A stretch of 58,752 nt of DNA from Ottowia thiooxydans DSM 14619 (GCF_000422885.1 NZ_KE383946.1:16416-75167), one strand, 5' to 3'. Counted from the first letter of the stretch, positions 1 through 9,828 are shown. Translations and numbers: made by a program. Notes: generated from the letters alone by a model not told the origin.

Positions 1-150
1 CGCCGGTGGCACCTGTGACACCCGTAGCACCTGTCGCGCCGGTGGCACCCGTAGCACCCGTAGCGCCAGTGACACCTGCGTCTCCCGTTGCACCAGTGGC
101 ACCCGTTGCTCCAGCAGGCCCTGTTGGACCCGCACCCACGGACAGTTTGC
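1..150 (-). repeat. Gly-Ala-Thr coding tandem repeat (9-bp unit)
   Basis: A degenerate nine-base unit (GGTGCTACG-like on the minus strand, encoding Gly-Ala-Thr) is repeated many times in the collagen-like tract. Such in-frame repeats can change copy number by slippage. The right-hand boundary is approximate and the left one is outside the window. Confidence 0.65.
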
Positions 151-376
151 CCGTCGAATCAGTGAACACATACCCGCCCGTCGTTCCCAAGGCAGGAATC
201 GTGACAGAACCATCATTGGCAAACCCGGTAATCACAGCACCACCAGGGGTCTTGACGGCCACGCCATTAGCACCCGACAGCGAGACCTGCGCGTGAACTG
301 ACATACCGCTCATGAGCAAGGCTGCGGCTACGGCGAGCGGACGCATGCCGCTTGTAAGGTTGAATTCTTGAGTCAT
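1..376 (-). CDS. Collagen-like secreted protein, copy A (partial, C-terminus outside window)
   Basis: Reading the minus strand from ATG at 376, the protein has a signal peptide ending in VHAQ, then a short globular segment ([16 protein letters not shown]..., about residues 27-70) and then a Gly-X-Thr/Ala tract dominated by GAT triplets that continues past base 1. The start of copy B (1683-2582) matches this almost residue by residue, so the gene is one half of a tandem duplication. Gly-X-Y tracts of this kind form trimeric collagen-like stalks in bacterial surface proteins; that role is inferred. It lies 53 bp downstream of the sorting-tail protein at 430-1230 on the same strand and is probably co-transcribed with it. 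The plus-strand reading of the same bases gives a Pro-Val-Ala repeat that is only the antisense of the tract. Confidence 0.8.
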   Translation of the reverse strand, partial: MTQEFNLTSGMRPLAVAAALLMSGMSVHAQVSLSGANGVAVKTPGGAVITGFANDGSVTIPALGTTGGYVFTDSTGKLSVGAGPTGPAGATGATGATGDAGVTGATGATGATGATGATGVTGATG

Positions 377-429
377 GGTGATCTTCCTGGGCGGGGTTCT
401 ATGTCTGGGCGAAAAGAATGGGGGGTGCA

Positions 430-1230
430 TCACGAGCGCTTCGATTTCACAAAGCGGCGCCGCAGGAATGCGGCCACGCCCATGAGAAGCGCCATCAGCG
501 TCAGACTGGCCGTGCTGCTGGCTGGCACCGGCGCCACCATGGTCACGATGCTGGATGGGTTGCTGAACCAGTTGGCTGCAAAGCCACCACTGATCACATT
601 GGTCTGAGTGGGTGCCAAGCGAAGACCACGTGAGGCATTCACATTACTCACACCCACCGTGGTGATGTTCTGAGTACCGCCCGGCTGCAAGCTCAGATGT
701 GCCGTGCCACCCGACCCTTGCAAGGTGGTGTTTATTAGCGTCAGGACACCAGCCACCGTCTGTTCGGTACCGGCTGCAAAGCTCAGCGTGAGACCCGCTG
801 AAGTGGCGCTGAAGTTGTTGAAAGGGGTATTGCCAGAAAAAGATGTGCTGGTGTTGGCACAAGCGTTGCTCGCCAGAACCGTGCTTCCTGCTCCGCTGAA
901 AGTGCCGCTGTTCTGCCAGCTTTGCGTGAGCTCCACACTGGCTCCAGTGGCGGTCAGCGAACCGCCCGCACCAATGATCACGTTGCCTACCTTTTGAAAG
1001 GTCGCATTGCTGATGTCCAGCGTGCCATTGACCACCAGATCATCACAATCCAGATCCATGGTGATTCCGGCCAAGCTGACCGGACCATCCGCTGGCTCTA
1101 TGGTGATACCCGCTGAGTGTGCCGTGGATACCGACACCAAGCCAGCCACCAGCCACGCAGCCTTTGCCTTGTGCAGCCCTCGCCACAGCGCCCTTGGCTC
1201 TCCAAGGTCTTCAAATTGCTTGTTCTGCAT
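430..1230 (-). CDS. Secreted protein with IPTL/PEP-CTERM-like sorting tail, copy A
   Basis: 266 aa. Residues about 23-40 form a signal peptide ending at HSA. The body ([20 protein letters not shown] onward) is rich in Gly, Ser, Thr and Asn with short repeated hydrophobic turns, as in beta-helical surface proteins. The last 35 residues have the layout of a C-terminal sorting signal: VPASS, a hydrophobic helix ([14 protein letters not shown]), then RRR and a basic end. This resembles IPTL-CTERM tails recognised by exosortase XrtH, although the W of the usual IPTLxxWG is absent, so the assignment is tentative. A paralog of equal length lies at 2656-3456. A good ribosome site (AGGGAAG) stands 8-10 bases before the ATG. 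It heads a two-gene unit with the collagen-like gene at 1-376. Function unknown; a cell-surface or extracellular role is inferred. Confidence 0.8.
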   Translation of the reverse strand: MQNKQFEDLGEPRALWRGLHKAKAAWLVAGLVSVSTAHSAGITIEPADGPVSLAGITMDLDCDDLVVNGTLDISNATFQKVGNVIIGAGGSLTATGASVELTQSWQNSGTFSGAGSTVLASNACANTSTSFSGNTPFNNFSATSAGLTLSFAAGTEQTVAGVLTLINTTLQGSGGTAHLSLQPGGTQNITTVGVSNVNASRGLRLAPTQTNVISGGFAANWFSNPSSIVTMVAPVPASSTASLTLMALLMGVAAFLRRRFVKSKRS

Positions 1231-1682
1231 GTAGCGCGCACTTCCCTAGGGGTTTACAAAAAACAACTAATTGTGAGTTTTGTGTGAATTAGCGCGCAGA
1301 GTGTAAAACTATATTACAGTTTTTTCTAAGTGAAAACCCTAGTATTGGATTATTTTTTTAGACGAAATTAATGACAAATCAGCGGGGAATGCAGTTTTTT
1401 TTTGGTCTAAAACACTCCTGTGACGAGCCCCCGCCGTAAGCCGTCCGTCAGCGAGCTTTCGCACAAATCCTTCGATGCTCGACCAGAGCGGACTCGACGA
1501 TACGCCGAGTCTGCGGAGTGCTCCGGATCACTTAGGGTGCTGATCTTGGGTGGCCGGTTGGCTTGCGGCCCTCACGAATGCACACGAACACCCACATCAA
1601 GAGTCACTAACCAAGCCTGCGCAACCGCTCACGAGCAATGCAGCAGAGGAAAGCAGCCCCAGGTTTTTTCAGGAAGTGCTCT
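1231..1682. other. Intergenic leader of copy A and tail of copy B
   Basis: 452 bases without a convincing gene. Bases 1231-1400 are AT-rich and match the leader of copy B (3457-3640) near the start codon (CACTTCCCTA, then a TTTACAAAAAACAAC-like block), so the duplication includes upstream control DNA. Promoter elements for the minus-strand gene are probably in this AT-rich part. Bases 1420-1680 hold nothing recognisable; a plus-strand open frame here runs antisense into the collagen-like gene and is not credible. Confidence 0.5.
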
Positions 1683-2582
<900 letters not shown>

Positions 2583-2655
2583 GAGATCGCTCTTCCTTGA
2601 CGAGGTTCTGGGTATGGGTTTGAGTCTGGATACGGCTAGAGGGGCATCTTCTATT

Positions 2656-3456
2656 TCAGGAACGCTTGCGCTTTTGCGCCCGACGTTTCAGGAAGGCAGT
2701 TCCACTCAAAAGAAGTGCCATCAGCGTCAGGCTGACAGCATCACTGGTTGGCACTGGCGCTATCCCGGACACCACGCTGGAAGGGTTGCTGAACCAATTG
2801 GGTGAATAGCCGTTCATGATCTGGTTCATCTGGGTGGGCGCGAGGCGCTGGCCACGCGATGCATTCACGTTGCTAACCCCAACCGCGGTGATGTTCTGCG
2901 TACCCGCCGCTTGCAAGCTCAAGAAGGCAGTGCCCCCCTGCCCTTGCAGCGTGACGTTCTGCAGAACAAGAAGGCCAGACACCGTCTGATCTGTTCCGGC
3001 CGCAAAGCCCAATGCCAGGCCGGCGGAAGTAGAGCTGAGATTATGAAAATTGGTGTTGCCGGCAAATGAGGTACTGGCATTGGCGCAAGCATTACTTGCG
3101 ATGACTGAGCTTCCCGCGCCGCTGAAGCTGCCGTTGTTTTGCCAACTGTGCGTGATCTCAATGCTGGCATCAGAGGCAGTGAGCGAACCACCTGCGCCAA
3201 TCACGACATTGCCCACCTTCTGCAGAGTGGCGCTACTGATGTCGAGCGTGCCGTTGACCACCAGATCATCGCAATCCAGATCCAGTGTGATGCCCGCCAG
3301 GCTCACCGGACCGTCGGCTGGTTCAATCGTAATACCTGCCGCATGCACCGTGGAGGCCCCTGCCATGCTCGCCACAAGCCAGGCAGCTATGGCGACGTGC
3401 CGCCCTCGCCACAGCGTCCTTGGCGCTCCAAGGTCTTCAGGTTGCTTGTTTTGCAT
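2656..3456 (-). CDS. Secreted protein with IPTL/PEP-CTERM-like sorting tail, copy B
   Basis: 266 aa, collinear with copy A (430-1230) with no obvious insertion or deletion. Signal peptide about residues 25-40 (ending VHAA), Gly/Ser/Thr-rich body ([16 protein letters not shown] is shared with copy A), and a C-terminal signal of VPTSD, hydrophobic helix ([15 protein letters not shown]), and [14 protein letters not shown] is closer to the IPTL consensus than the VPASS of copy A. It leads the second module with 1683-2582. Probably exported and processed at the C-terminus by an exosortase encoded elsewhere; that is inference from tail layout. Confidence 0.8.
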   Translation of the reverse strand: MQNKQPEDLGAPRTLWRGRHVAIAAWLVASMAGASTVHAAGITIEPADGPVSLAGITLDLDCDDLVVNGTLDISSATLQKVGNVVIGAGGSLTASDASIEITHSWQNNGSFSGAGSSVIASNACANASTSFAGNTNFHNLSSTSAGLALGFAAGTDQTVSGLLVLQNVTLQGQGGTAFLSLQAAGTQNITAVGVSNVNASRGQRLAPTQMNQIMNGYSPNWFSNPSSVVSGIAPVPTSDAVSLTLMALLLSGTAFLKRRAQKRKRS

Positions 3457-3690
3457 GGAGCGGGCACTTCCCTATGGAGTTAACAAAAAACAACGGATAT
3501 CTAGTTTTTTGTGATTTAAGGCACGAATTGTAAAACTCAACTGCAGGGTTTTAATGCGAAATAACCCTCATTTAGCGACTTTTCAAGTCAGAAACACTGG
3601 CATAAAGTATTAACTGAGCCACTTTTATTTTCAAATTACCCCTCCACCCACCCGCGTTCTAGTAATCGTGTTCGGCCACACATTCAGGAT

Positions 3691-4182
3691 CTAAAACACT
3701 CCGGCGCCCATCCCGGCAGCAAGTCCTTCGCCCAATTGCGCGCAACGTTCCAGGTCAATCGGGCTGATGTTCTTGGGCGCCAGGATGGATTCCGGCGTTT
3801 GCGCATGGGTGCAAACAATCAAGCCAGGAGCCACCTGCCTGAGCCGCCAACCGGTGGCAATACGGTCAATCTGGCGCAGGGCGTTTTGCCCATCGCTCCC
3901 AGCACAGACCATGGCGATGTACGGGCGTCCATTGATTTTTTCCAGTGCGGGGTAATAACACCGGTCAAAAAAATCCTTCATCAAGCCGGATACCGCGCCC
4001 AAGTTTTCAGGCGTGGCGAACAAATAGCCATCTGCCCCCAGAACGTCCTGCGGCCCGGCTTCCAGTGCGGGTAAAAGTCGTACATCCACGCCCTCCTGTG
4101 CCCGCGCAGCCTGGGCTGCGGCCTCGGCCATTTGACGTGTCCCGCCTGTGAGACTGTGATAGACGATGAGCAAGGTTTTCAT
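3691..4182 (-). CDS. Flavodoxin-fold NAD(P)H-dependent oxidoreductase
   Basis: 163 aa from ATG 4182. A longer frame exists upstream, but MKTLLIVYHSLTGGTRQMAEA is the natural N-terminus of the fold: first beta strand, then the FMN phosphate loop (S-x-T-G-G-T, residues 9-14). ATPENLGAVSGLMKDFFDR (about 57-75) is the flavin-side loop also seen in WrbA-like and NADPH-dependent FMN reductase-like proteins. Cytoplasmic and FMN-binding by family. It is divergent from nirJ, with an FNR-type box in the shared 116-bp region, so it may be under the same oxygen/nitrogen-oxide control and could supply electrons to the radical SAM enzyme; that link is inference. Confidence 0.8.
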   Translation of the reverse strand: MKTLLIVYHSLTGGTRQMAEAAAQAARAQEGVDVRLLPALEAGPQDVLGADGYLFATPENLGAVSGLMKDFFDRCYYPALEKINGRPYIAMVCAGSDGQNALRQIDRIATGWRLRQVAPGLIVCTHAQTPESILAPKNISPIDLERCAQLGEGLAAGMGAGVF

Positions 4183-4224
4183 GAGCAGAGCCCTACAACG
4201 CAGTACTTGGAAACGACGGCAAAC

Positions 4225-4238
4225 TTGACTCACATCAT
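4225..4238 (+). promoter_or_regulatory. FNR/Dnr-type box between flavodoxin gene and nirJ
   Basis: TTGACTCACATCAT matches the FNR/Dnr consensus TTGAT-N4-ATCAA at 8 of 10 defined positions with the correct 4-base spacer. It ends 60 bp before the nirJ ATG and lies 43 bp upstream of the divergent flavodoxin gene. A Crp/Fnr regulator of the Dnr type is encoded at 7234-7932, which makes a real operator plausible. Confidence 0.55.
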
Positions 4239-4298
4239 GTGCCGCGCAGGCGCACAGGCCTAGCATGGGATTCGTTTTAACACCCCAGCGATTGCCCC

Positions 4299-5549
4299 AT
4301 GTTCCGCATCTCCCAATTCATGCACGAGCTGGCCCGCGCCGAAGCCACGGGTATGTATCCCCCGCCTCTGCGGCGCGGCACTCCCAATGCCAGCGCTCCC
4401 GGCCCGGTGGTGATCTGGAACCTGATCCGCCGCTGCAACCTAACCTGCAAGCATTGCTACGCTTTTTCGGCCGACCACGACTACCCAGATGAGCTGAGTA
4501 AGGATGAGGTGTTCGGCGTCATGGAAGACTTGAAAGCGTTTCGAGTACCGGTGCTAATCCTCTCCGGTGGCGAGCCACTGATGCGGCCTGACATCTTTGA
4601 AATCGCCGAGCGCGCCAAGGCCATGAAGTTCTATGTGGGTCTTTCCACCAATGGCACCCTTATCGATGAGCCACTGGCTCGCCGCATCCATGAAACCGGC
4701 TTCGATTACGTAGGCATCAGTCTCGACGGCATCGGCGCTACGCACGATAAATTCCGCAGGCTGCAAGGAGCGTTTGATCGCAGTCTTGCCGCCGTGCGGC
4801 ATCTGCAGAAGCTCGGCACCAAGGTGGGGTTACGTTTCACCATGACAGAACTGAACGCACACGACTTGCCCAATCTGCTGGAGTTGATGCAGGTCGAAGG
4901 CGTGGACAAGTTTTACTTCTCTCACCTCAACTACGCTGGCCGCGGCAACATTCACCGAGGCAAAGACGCGCGCCACGTCGCCACCCGCCAGGCACTAGAT
5001 CTACTCTACAGCACCGCCTGGGCAGATGCCCAAGCCGGCGGCCATCATGAGTACGTCACCGGAAACAATGATGCTGACGGCGTTTATCTACTGCAGTGGG
5101 TGGAGCAGCACCTACCCCGCTGGAAAGATTCTGTGCGGGAACGCCTCATCGCTTGGGGCGGAAACAGCTCGGGCGTCAATGTGGCCAATATCGACAACGT
5201 GGGCGAAGTTCATCCAGACACCATGTGGTGGCATCACGGCCTGGGCAACGTGAAGGCGCGCCCTTTCTCCGAAATCTGGATGGATACCAGCGATCCGCTG
5301 ATGGCTGGCCTGAAGGCGAAGCCTCGCCGGGTCAGCGGCCGCTGCAGTGCCTGCCGGCATTTCGCCATCTGCGGCGGAAACACCCGCGTGCGAGCTCAAC
5401 AAGTCACGGGCAACGCATGGGCGGAAGATCCGGGCTGCTACCTCACCGACGAGGAGATAGGCTTTGAGGGCGGACACAACAGAGTCGAAACCACTGCATT
5501 CTCCTCCCGCCGCCGGGTCATTGAACTCGTGCCATTCGGCGATGATTGA
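4299..5549 (+). CDS. nirJ: Heme d1 biosynthesis radical SAM protein NirJ
   Basis: 416 aa. The radical SAM motif CNLTCKHCYA (residues about 47-56) supplies the three Cys for the AdoMet cluster, and SGGEP follows at about 90. The C-terminal SPASM-like region has further Cys (CSACRHFAICGG and DPGC) for an auxiliary cluster. Sequence and length fit NirJ, which removes the two propionate side chains of 12,18-didecarboxysiroheme and installs the oxo groups on the way to heme d1, the cofactor of cytochrome cd1 nitrite reductase. The protein is cytoplasmic. nirN follows with almost no gap. No strong ribosome site is visible before ATG 4299. The FNR-like box at 4225-4238 suggests low-oxygen induction. 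Confidence 0.9.
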   Translation: MFRISQFMHELARAEATGMYPPPLRRGTPNASAPGPVVIWNLIRRCNLTCKHCYAFSADHDYPDELSKDEVFGVMEDLKAFRVPVLILSGGEPLMRPDIFEIAERAKAMKFYVGLSTNGTLIDEPLARRIHETGFDYVGISLDGIGATHDKFRRLQGAFDRSLAAVRHLQKLGTKVGLRFTMTELNAHDLPNLLELMQVEGVDKFYFSHLNYAGRGNIHRGKDARHVATRQALDLLYSTAWADAQAGGHHEYVTGNNDADGVYLLQWVEQHLPRWKDSVRERLIAWGGNSSGVNVANIDNVGEVHPDTMWWHHGLGNVKARPFSEIWMDTSDPLMAGLKAKPRRVSGRCSACRHFAICGGNTRVRAQQVTGNAWAEDPGCYLTDEEIGFEGGHNRVETTAFSSRRRVIELVPFGDD

Positions 5550-5586
5550 TCAAATCACCATGATTGAATCCAGCAGATCCGGTTAT

Positions 5587-7179
5587 ATGCCGAGAAAGTT
5601 TTTCGTCCGAATTTTCTTGAGCATGGCCTTGGTAGGCTCCGCAGCAAATCTGGCTGCACAGCCATCACCGCAGACTGCCATCGACACCGCCAAACTCTAT
5701 CAGCAGCACTGTGCCGTTTGCCATGGCGCGCAGCGTCTGGGAGGCATGGGTCCGGCCCTGCTTCCGGAGAGCCTTGCACGGCTGAAAAAAAACGCAGCGA
5801 TCGCCGTCATACGCGAAGGTCGCCCCGCCACACAGATGGCCGGATTCAGTACGGAGTTGAAGGCACCGGAAATTGCAGCCTTGGCTGAATGGATCTATAC
5901 CCCGGTGGTTCCCGCGCCCGCTTGGAGTGAAGCCGACATCACTGCGAGCCGCACCGAAACCTCAGGTTGGCGCGATTGGCCGGCAAGCCCTCAATGGAGC
6001 GCCGATCCCATGAACATGTTCGTGGTGGTGGAAGCAGGCGATCACCATGTGTCGCTGGTGGACGGCAACAGCTTCGAGCCCATCCACCGCTTTGCCTCGC
6101 GCTTTGCGCTGCACGGCGGCCCCAAGTTCACGCCTGAGGGCCGTTATGTGTTCTTCGGCTCCCGCGACGGCTGGATCACCAAATACGACCTGTGGAATCT
6201 AAAAACCGTTTCAGAAGTACGCGCAGGCATCAACATGCGCAACATCGCTGTGAGCGGCGACGGCAAATGGGTGATGGCAGCCAACTATCTGCCTCATACG
6301 TTGGCGCTTTTCGATGCCGATCTGAAGCTCGTTAGAACCTATACGGCCAGCACGCTGGACCACAAGCAGAGCTCACGCGTTTCGGCCGTGTACGACGCCC
6401 AACCCAGAAAAAGTTTCATCGTGGCGCTCAAGGACATTCCCGAGCTCTGGGAGATCAGCTATGACCCCGCCGCAGCGCCCATCTACGACGGTCTGGTTCA
6501 TGACTACAAGATGGGTGAGGCCATTGCAAAGCCTGGCTTCCAAGGCGTGCGGCGCACGCCACTTAACGAGCCGCTGGATGATTTTTTCTTTGACCAGAGC
6601 TACACCCACGCACTGGGTGCCTCCCGGCCTCACGCCGATGGCTCTCCCAGCGGGCAAGTGGTGAATCTGGACGCGCGGCGCAAAATTGCGGAACTCCCAA
6701 TAGCAGGCATGCCGCATCTTGGCTCAGGCATCACCTTCGACCATCAGGGCGCGCGTTTGCTGGCCAGCCCCAATTTGCAATCCGGCACGATCAGCGTGAT
6801 CGATATGAAAACATGGAAGCTGGTGAAAGACATAGAAACACCCGGCCCTGGGTTTTTCATGCGAAGCCATGAATCAACACCCTATGCCTGGGTTGATTCA
6901 ATGATGAGCCCTACAGCAAAGAACACGCTGACCATCATCGATAAGCGCACGCTCGAACCGGTGGCCAGCGTGAAAGTACCCTCTGGGAAAACGCTGGCGC
7001 ACATAGAGTTCACCAAAGACGGAAAGTACGCGCTCGCAAGCCTGTGGGAAGACGATGGCGCGCTCATCATCTACGACGCAGCCACGTTCAAGGAGTTCAA
7101 GCGCCTGCCCATGCGAAAACCTGTGGGCAAGTACAACGTGTTCAACAAGATCAATCGCTCTGAGGGTACTTCGCACTAG
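5587..7179 (+). CDS. nirN: Heme d1 dehydrogenase NirN (cytochrome c / d1-type propeller)
   Basis: 530 aa from ATG 5587. This start was chosen because it opens directly into a signal peptide (MPRKFFVRIF... ending LAAQ); in-frame ATGs at 5542 and 5560 would add a polar leader, the first overlapping the nirJ stop. Residues about 45-110 are a c-type cytochrome domain with CAVCH heme-binding motif and MAGF as likely axial Met. The remainder is the eight-bladed d1 propeller. The motif GMGPALLPESLARL and the single compact cytochrome domain fit NirN rather than the nitrite reductase NirS. NirN completes heme d1 by introducing the acrylate double bond in the periplasm. NirS versus NirN cannot be settled fully by eye. 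Confidence 0.82.
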   Translation: MPRKFFVRIFLSMALVGSAANLAAQPSPQTAIDTAKLYQQHCAVCHGAQRLGGMGPALLPESLARLKKNAAIAVIREGRPATQMAGFSTELKAPEIAALAEWIYTPVVPAPAWSEADITASRTETSGWRDWPASPQWSADPMNMFVVVEAGDHHVSLVDGNSFEPIHRFASRFALHGGPKFTPEGRYVFFGSRDGWITKYDLWNLKTVSEVRAGINMRNIAVSGDGKWVMAANYLPHTLALFDADLKLVRTYTASTLDHKQSSRVSAVYDAQPRKSFIVALKDIPELWEISYDPAAAPIYDGLVHDYKMGEAIAKPGFQGVRRTPLNEPLDDFFFDQSYTHALGASRPHADGSPSGQVVNLDARRKIAELPIAGMPHLGSGITFDHQGARLLASPNLQSGTISVIDMKTWKLVKDIETPGPGFFMRSHESTPYAWVDSMMSPTAKNTLTIIDKRTLEPVASVKVPSGKTLAHIEFTKDGKYALASLWEDDGALIIYDAATFKEFKRLPMRKPVGKYNVFNKINRSEGTSH

Positions 7180-7233
7180 CGCGGTGGTGGCGCCACGGGG
7201 CCAGACCATTCAGGCTCGCCCCCTCATCCATGC

Positions 7234-7932
7234 TCAGCGCGGCTGGTAATTCGCCAGCTTTTCCGTGTCAACGATGTGGATATCCCGCTTGTCGACCTGA
7301 ATCAAACCGGCCGATTCGAGTTCATGCAATACCCTTGAGAAATACTCCGGGGTCAGGGAAAGTCTTGAAGCAATGGCAGCCTTGGCAACGGGCAAGGATA
7401 CGGTGGCTGATGAAGCATCTCCATCGCTCGCCACCCTGAGATCACTCAGCAGGTATCCAATCACGCGCTGCACACCACTGTGCAGCGAATAGGCTTCTAC
7501 ATCCTTGATGAGCCCATGCAGCCGCCGCGAAAGCCCGGCCATCACACGCAAGGAAAACCGCCAGTCGTTTTGAATTTCCCGAACGATGACGTCTTTGTCA
7601 ATGCTCAGCAGCAAAGTGTCTGAGAGCGCTTGTGCGGTGACGATATAGGGCATCTGCAGGAACATGATGGCCTCCGCAAAAGAACGCCCAGGTCCGCAAA
7701 GCTCAATGACCTTTTCCACCCCTGAAGGTGAAATGACGAACAGCTTGATTTGCCCCAATACCACCACATGAAACTCTTCACACGGCTCGCCCGCATGGAA
7801 GATGATTTTTCCGCGCTCCATCCTCCTCAGTTTGCAGCCTTCAGCCAAGCGTGCGAGCTCCGCCTCCGGCATGTCTGAAAACAGTGGTAGCGTTGCCAGA
7901 TACCGGGGAAGATTGAATTTTTCTGGTGTCAT
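7234..7932 (-). CDS. Crp/Fnr-family regulator, Dnr-like
   Basis: 232 aa with an N-terminal cyclic-nucleotide-binding-like domain (about 15-130, GEPCEEFHVVVLGQIKLF), a long dimerisation helix (about 135-160) and a C-terminal winged HTH (about 170-228) with recognition helix region SLTPEYFSRVLHELE. It lacks the N-terminal Cys cluster of FNR, as in Dnr/NnrR proteins that sense nitric oxide through heme. Position beside nirJN, tail to tail with nirN (54 bp), supports a denitrification regulator. DNA contact residues E/S..R of the recognition helix suit a TTGAT-type box such as that at 4225. The sensing mechanism is inferred from neighbours. Confidence 0.85.
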   Translation of the reverse strand: MTPEKFNLPRYLATLPLFSDMPEAELARLAEGCKLRRMERGKIIFHAGEPCEEFHVVVLGQIKLFVISPSGVEKVIELCGPGRSFAEAIMFLQMPYIVTAQALSDTLLLSIDKDVIVREIQNDWRFSLRVMAGLSRRLHGLIKDVEAYSLHSGVQRVIGYLLSDLRVASDGDASSATVSLPVAKAAIASRLSLTPEYFSRVLHELESAGLIQVDKRDIHIVDTEKLANYQPR

Positions 7933-8435
7933 GAGTTGGCAGTTCGCTGAAAAACAGATCCATTGAAACCTGTGTTGTACCGAATTGCGTTTAATCGATA
8001 AACACCGTTCGAGCTGCGCTCAGGATAGATCGAGCTTAGTGTGAACGGTTTACATAGTTGAAAACGAGCTGGAGTCAGGCAAAAAACAGGCGCAGAGATA
8101 CAAGGTGGTATCTCAAGGGGTTTTCACGCCCCATACACGACACCGACTCCCGCGCAATCTTTCCAGGGAGCTTTCACTTCATGACACCCATCTCACGCCA
8201 AATAGTCTACCGCGCTTGAATGGCAGTGAGAAAGTCCTCCGCGGGGAGATTGTGAGAATTCCCGCCGGGCGGCCACTCACCAAACGGCTTCCGCTCCCTA
8301 AGCGCCAATCATCCAGGAGGCCCCTGACGACAGCCTTGCGTCAGCCGCAGGGGCGCTCAGTATCCCAACGCGGTAGAGCGATGTCTGAAACAGAACATCA
8401 GGACCGTACGCCAAGATAAGACATGAAACATGGCT
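7933..8435. other. Intergenic region with a degenerate REP
   Basis: 503 bases with no credible gene. 8004-8049 is a decayed copy of the inverted repeat seen elsewhere in the window (ACCGTTCGAGC ... GTGAACGGT arms). 8321-8353 can form a stem (TGACG/CGTCA within CCCC/GGGG). A plus-strand open frame at 8105-8419 has no ribosome site and no protein-like composition. Confidence 0.45.
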
Positions 8436-8726
8436 TCACTCCATCGCCAGCCTCAGTGAATTCACCCGCGCTGGGCCATCTCTCAGCCCCGCCACCGCAG
8501 CCTGGAAGTCCCTGACATGCGCAGACTGGCGCTGCTGCGCAATAACGGCCTCGGAGGCGAACCGCTCTATGAGAACAAATGACCCGACTCCATTCTCTGA
8601 TCGATACACCTCAAAACGCTCCACCCCCTTCAACTGAAGGCTGGCGCGAGCCAACTCCATGAGAGCCATTTCCAATGACGCATCTTGCCCAGGCAACGCC
8701 TGCATCTCCACAATCTGATCGATCAC
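8436..8726 (-). CDS. Antibiotic biosynthesis monooxygenase (ABM)-like domain protein
   Basis: 96 aa from GTG 8726, preferred over an upstream frame because AAGGGGA stands 6-7 bases before it and the product then starts at the first beta strand. It is a single dimeric alpha/beta-barrel module: strand VIDQIVEMQALPGQ, helix ALMELARASLQL, strand VERFEVYRSENGVGSFVLIERF, and helix AVIAQQRQSAHVRDFQAAV with the conserved H before F. Such proteins range from cofactor-free monooxygenases to small quinone or aldehyde handling enzymes. It is divergent from iclR with the operator 8812-8827 between them, so it probably belongs to the IclR-controlled island. Exact substrate unknown. Confidence 0.75.
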   Translation of the reverse strand: MIDQIVEMQALPGQDASLEMALMELARASLQLKGVERFEVYRSENGVGSFVLIERFASEAVIAQQRQSAHVRDFQAAVAGLRDGPARVNSLRLAME

Positions 8727-8811
8727 TTGAATCCCCTTAGAACGTCCTATGGACCAAGGTTCGAACGTTAACGCGCCGGAACACAACCTCAAGGGATTCA
8801 GCTAGGATGAT

Positions 8812-8827
8812 GTCCATCTAGTGGACT
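8812..8827 (+). promoter_or_regulatory. IclR operator, copy 1
   Basis: TGTCCATCTAGTGGACT: two half-sites TGTCCA and TGGAC spaced by 5 bases, in the region between the divergent ABM-like gene and iclR. The same half-sites with the same spacing occur at 9709-9729, ahead of the catabolic operon. Shared sequence next to an IclR gene indicates autoregulation plus control of the operon. Confidence 0.65.
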
Positions 8828-8896
8828 CATGAATGAATAAATTGCACAACAAGCATCAATGCCTCTTCCCCGTTCGCTTGGAAGGAATGATCTGAA

Positions 8897-9700
8897 ATGA
8901 AAGAAAGCACTGAAGGGAATTTGATTGGCACCTTGCGCCGCTCTGCGATGATTTTGCGCGCGCTCGCCGCAGACCACTACCACGGCAGAGCGCTCACAGA
9001 TTTGGCTTCTGCAGTGGGTCTCCCCCACCCTACGGTGCATCGTCTGCTCGCGCAGCTCAGCGCAGAAGGCTTGGTGGTGCAGGAAATGCAGTCAAAGCGA
9101 TACCGCCTTGGTCCTCTCGTTTATGAGCTTGGCCTGGCCGCCGGCAGTGGCTACGACCTGGGTCTCATATACCAACCAGCCATGCACAAGGTCTCCCGCG
9201 TCACGGGCGACACCAGCTACGTCATCATGAGGAGCGGCTTTGAGGCGGTATGCGTCGCCAGATCAGAAGGATCGCACCCTGTACGCACTCTCACACTCAA
9301 CATAGGAAGCCGCAGGCCACTCGGTGTCGGCGCGGGAGGACTCGCCATTCTCGCCGCCTGCGCAGAAGATGAGGCGCGCTGGATCGTTTCCGCGACAAAA
9401 GACAAGATCCGCAGGTTCGGACGCCTCAGCATCAGCCGACAACTGAAGGCTATCGAGGAATCGAGGGTACAAGGCTATGCCACCGTGACCAACCAGGTGT
9501 CTCTTGGCGTTACTGGCGTTGGCATGGCGTTTCTTGATTCCAACGGCGCGCCACTTGGCGCCATCAGCGTGGGCGCACTGACAGATCGCCTCCCCCGCGA
9601 TCGCCACGCACAAATCGCAAAGCTTCTAAAAAACGCAGTTGATGAGATCGAAGCGGGTTTAAAAGCCATGCCGACCAGGCCCTGGGCAGGCCTTTCCTGA
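8897..9700 (+). CDS. IclR-family transcriptional regulator
   Basis: 267 aa. Residues about 12-70 are the winged HTH (ALTDLASAVGLPHPTVHRLLAQLSAEGLV) and 80-255 the IclR effector domain (GDTSYVIMRSGFEAVCVARSEGSHPVR, LGVGAGGLAILA, GVTGVGMAFLD). IclR proteins bind an organic-acid or aromatic ligand in this domain and act as repressors or activators of nearby catabolic genes. ATG 8897 has AAGGA about 10 bases upstream. Palindromes with identical half-sites lie directly before this gene and before the fah-like gene that follows, so it very likely controls both. The ligand cannot be read from the sequence. Confidence 0.93.
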   Translation: MKESTEGNLIGTLRRSAMILRALAADHYHGRALTDLASAVGLPHPTVHRLLAQLSAEGLVVQEMQSKRYRLGPLVYELGLAAGSGYDLGLIYQPAMHKVSRVTGDTSYVIMRSGFEAVCVARSEGSHPVRTLTLNIGSRRPLGVGAGGLAILAACAEDEARWIVSATKDKIRRFGRLSISRQLKAIEESRVQGYATVTNQVSLGVTGVGMAFLDSNGAPLGAISVGALTDRLPRDRHAQIAKLLKNAVDEIEAGLKAMPTRPWAGLS

Positions 9701-9708
9701 TTTCCATC

Positions 9709-9729
9709 AATGTCCATTGAATGGACATT
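9709..9729 (+). promoter_or_regulatory. IclR operator, copy 2 (perfect palindrome)
   Basis: Arms AATGTCCATT and AATGGACATT around a single G form a perfect 10+1+10 palindrome, 9 bp after the iclR stop and 99 bp before the fah-like ATG. It contains TGTCCA-N5-TGGACA, the motif of copy 1. Its position suits control of the operon 9829-14874. Confidence 0.75.
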
Positions 9730-9828
9730 GGCATGCCATAGCCTCTGGCTTACCGAATCGTTTTCTTCCAAACTCGCAGCACTGTTGCCGGGCTCCCGCA
9801 AGGCACACTGAAACGGAGAAGAGAACTG

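Noticed and set aside
6-296. Plus-strand Pro-Val-Ala repeat frame
   Set aside because: It is the antisense of the collagen-like Gly-Ala-Thr tract; the minus-strand reading has a signal peptide and a matching paralog.
5587-7179. Cytochrome cd1 nitrite reductase NirS
   Set aside because: The cytochrome domain and the GMGPALLPESL motif are closer to NirN, and it follows nirJ directly; not fully excluded.
8105-8419. 104-codon plus-strand frame
   Set aside because: Arg/Pro-rich random-like composition, no ribosome site, next to a decayed repeat.
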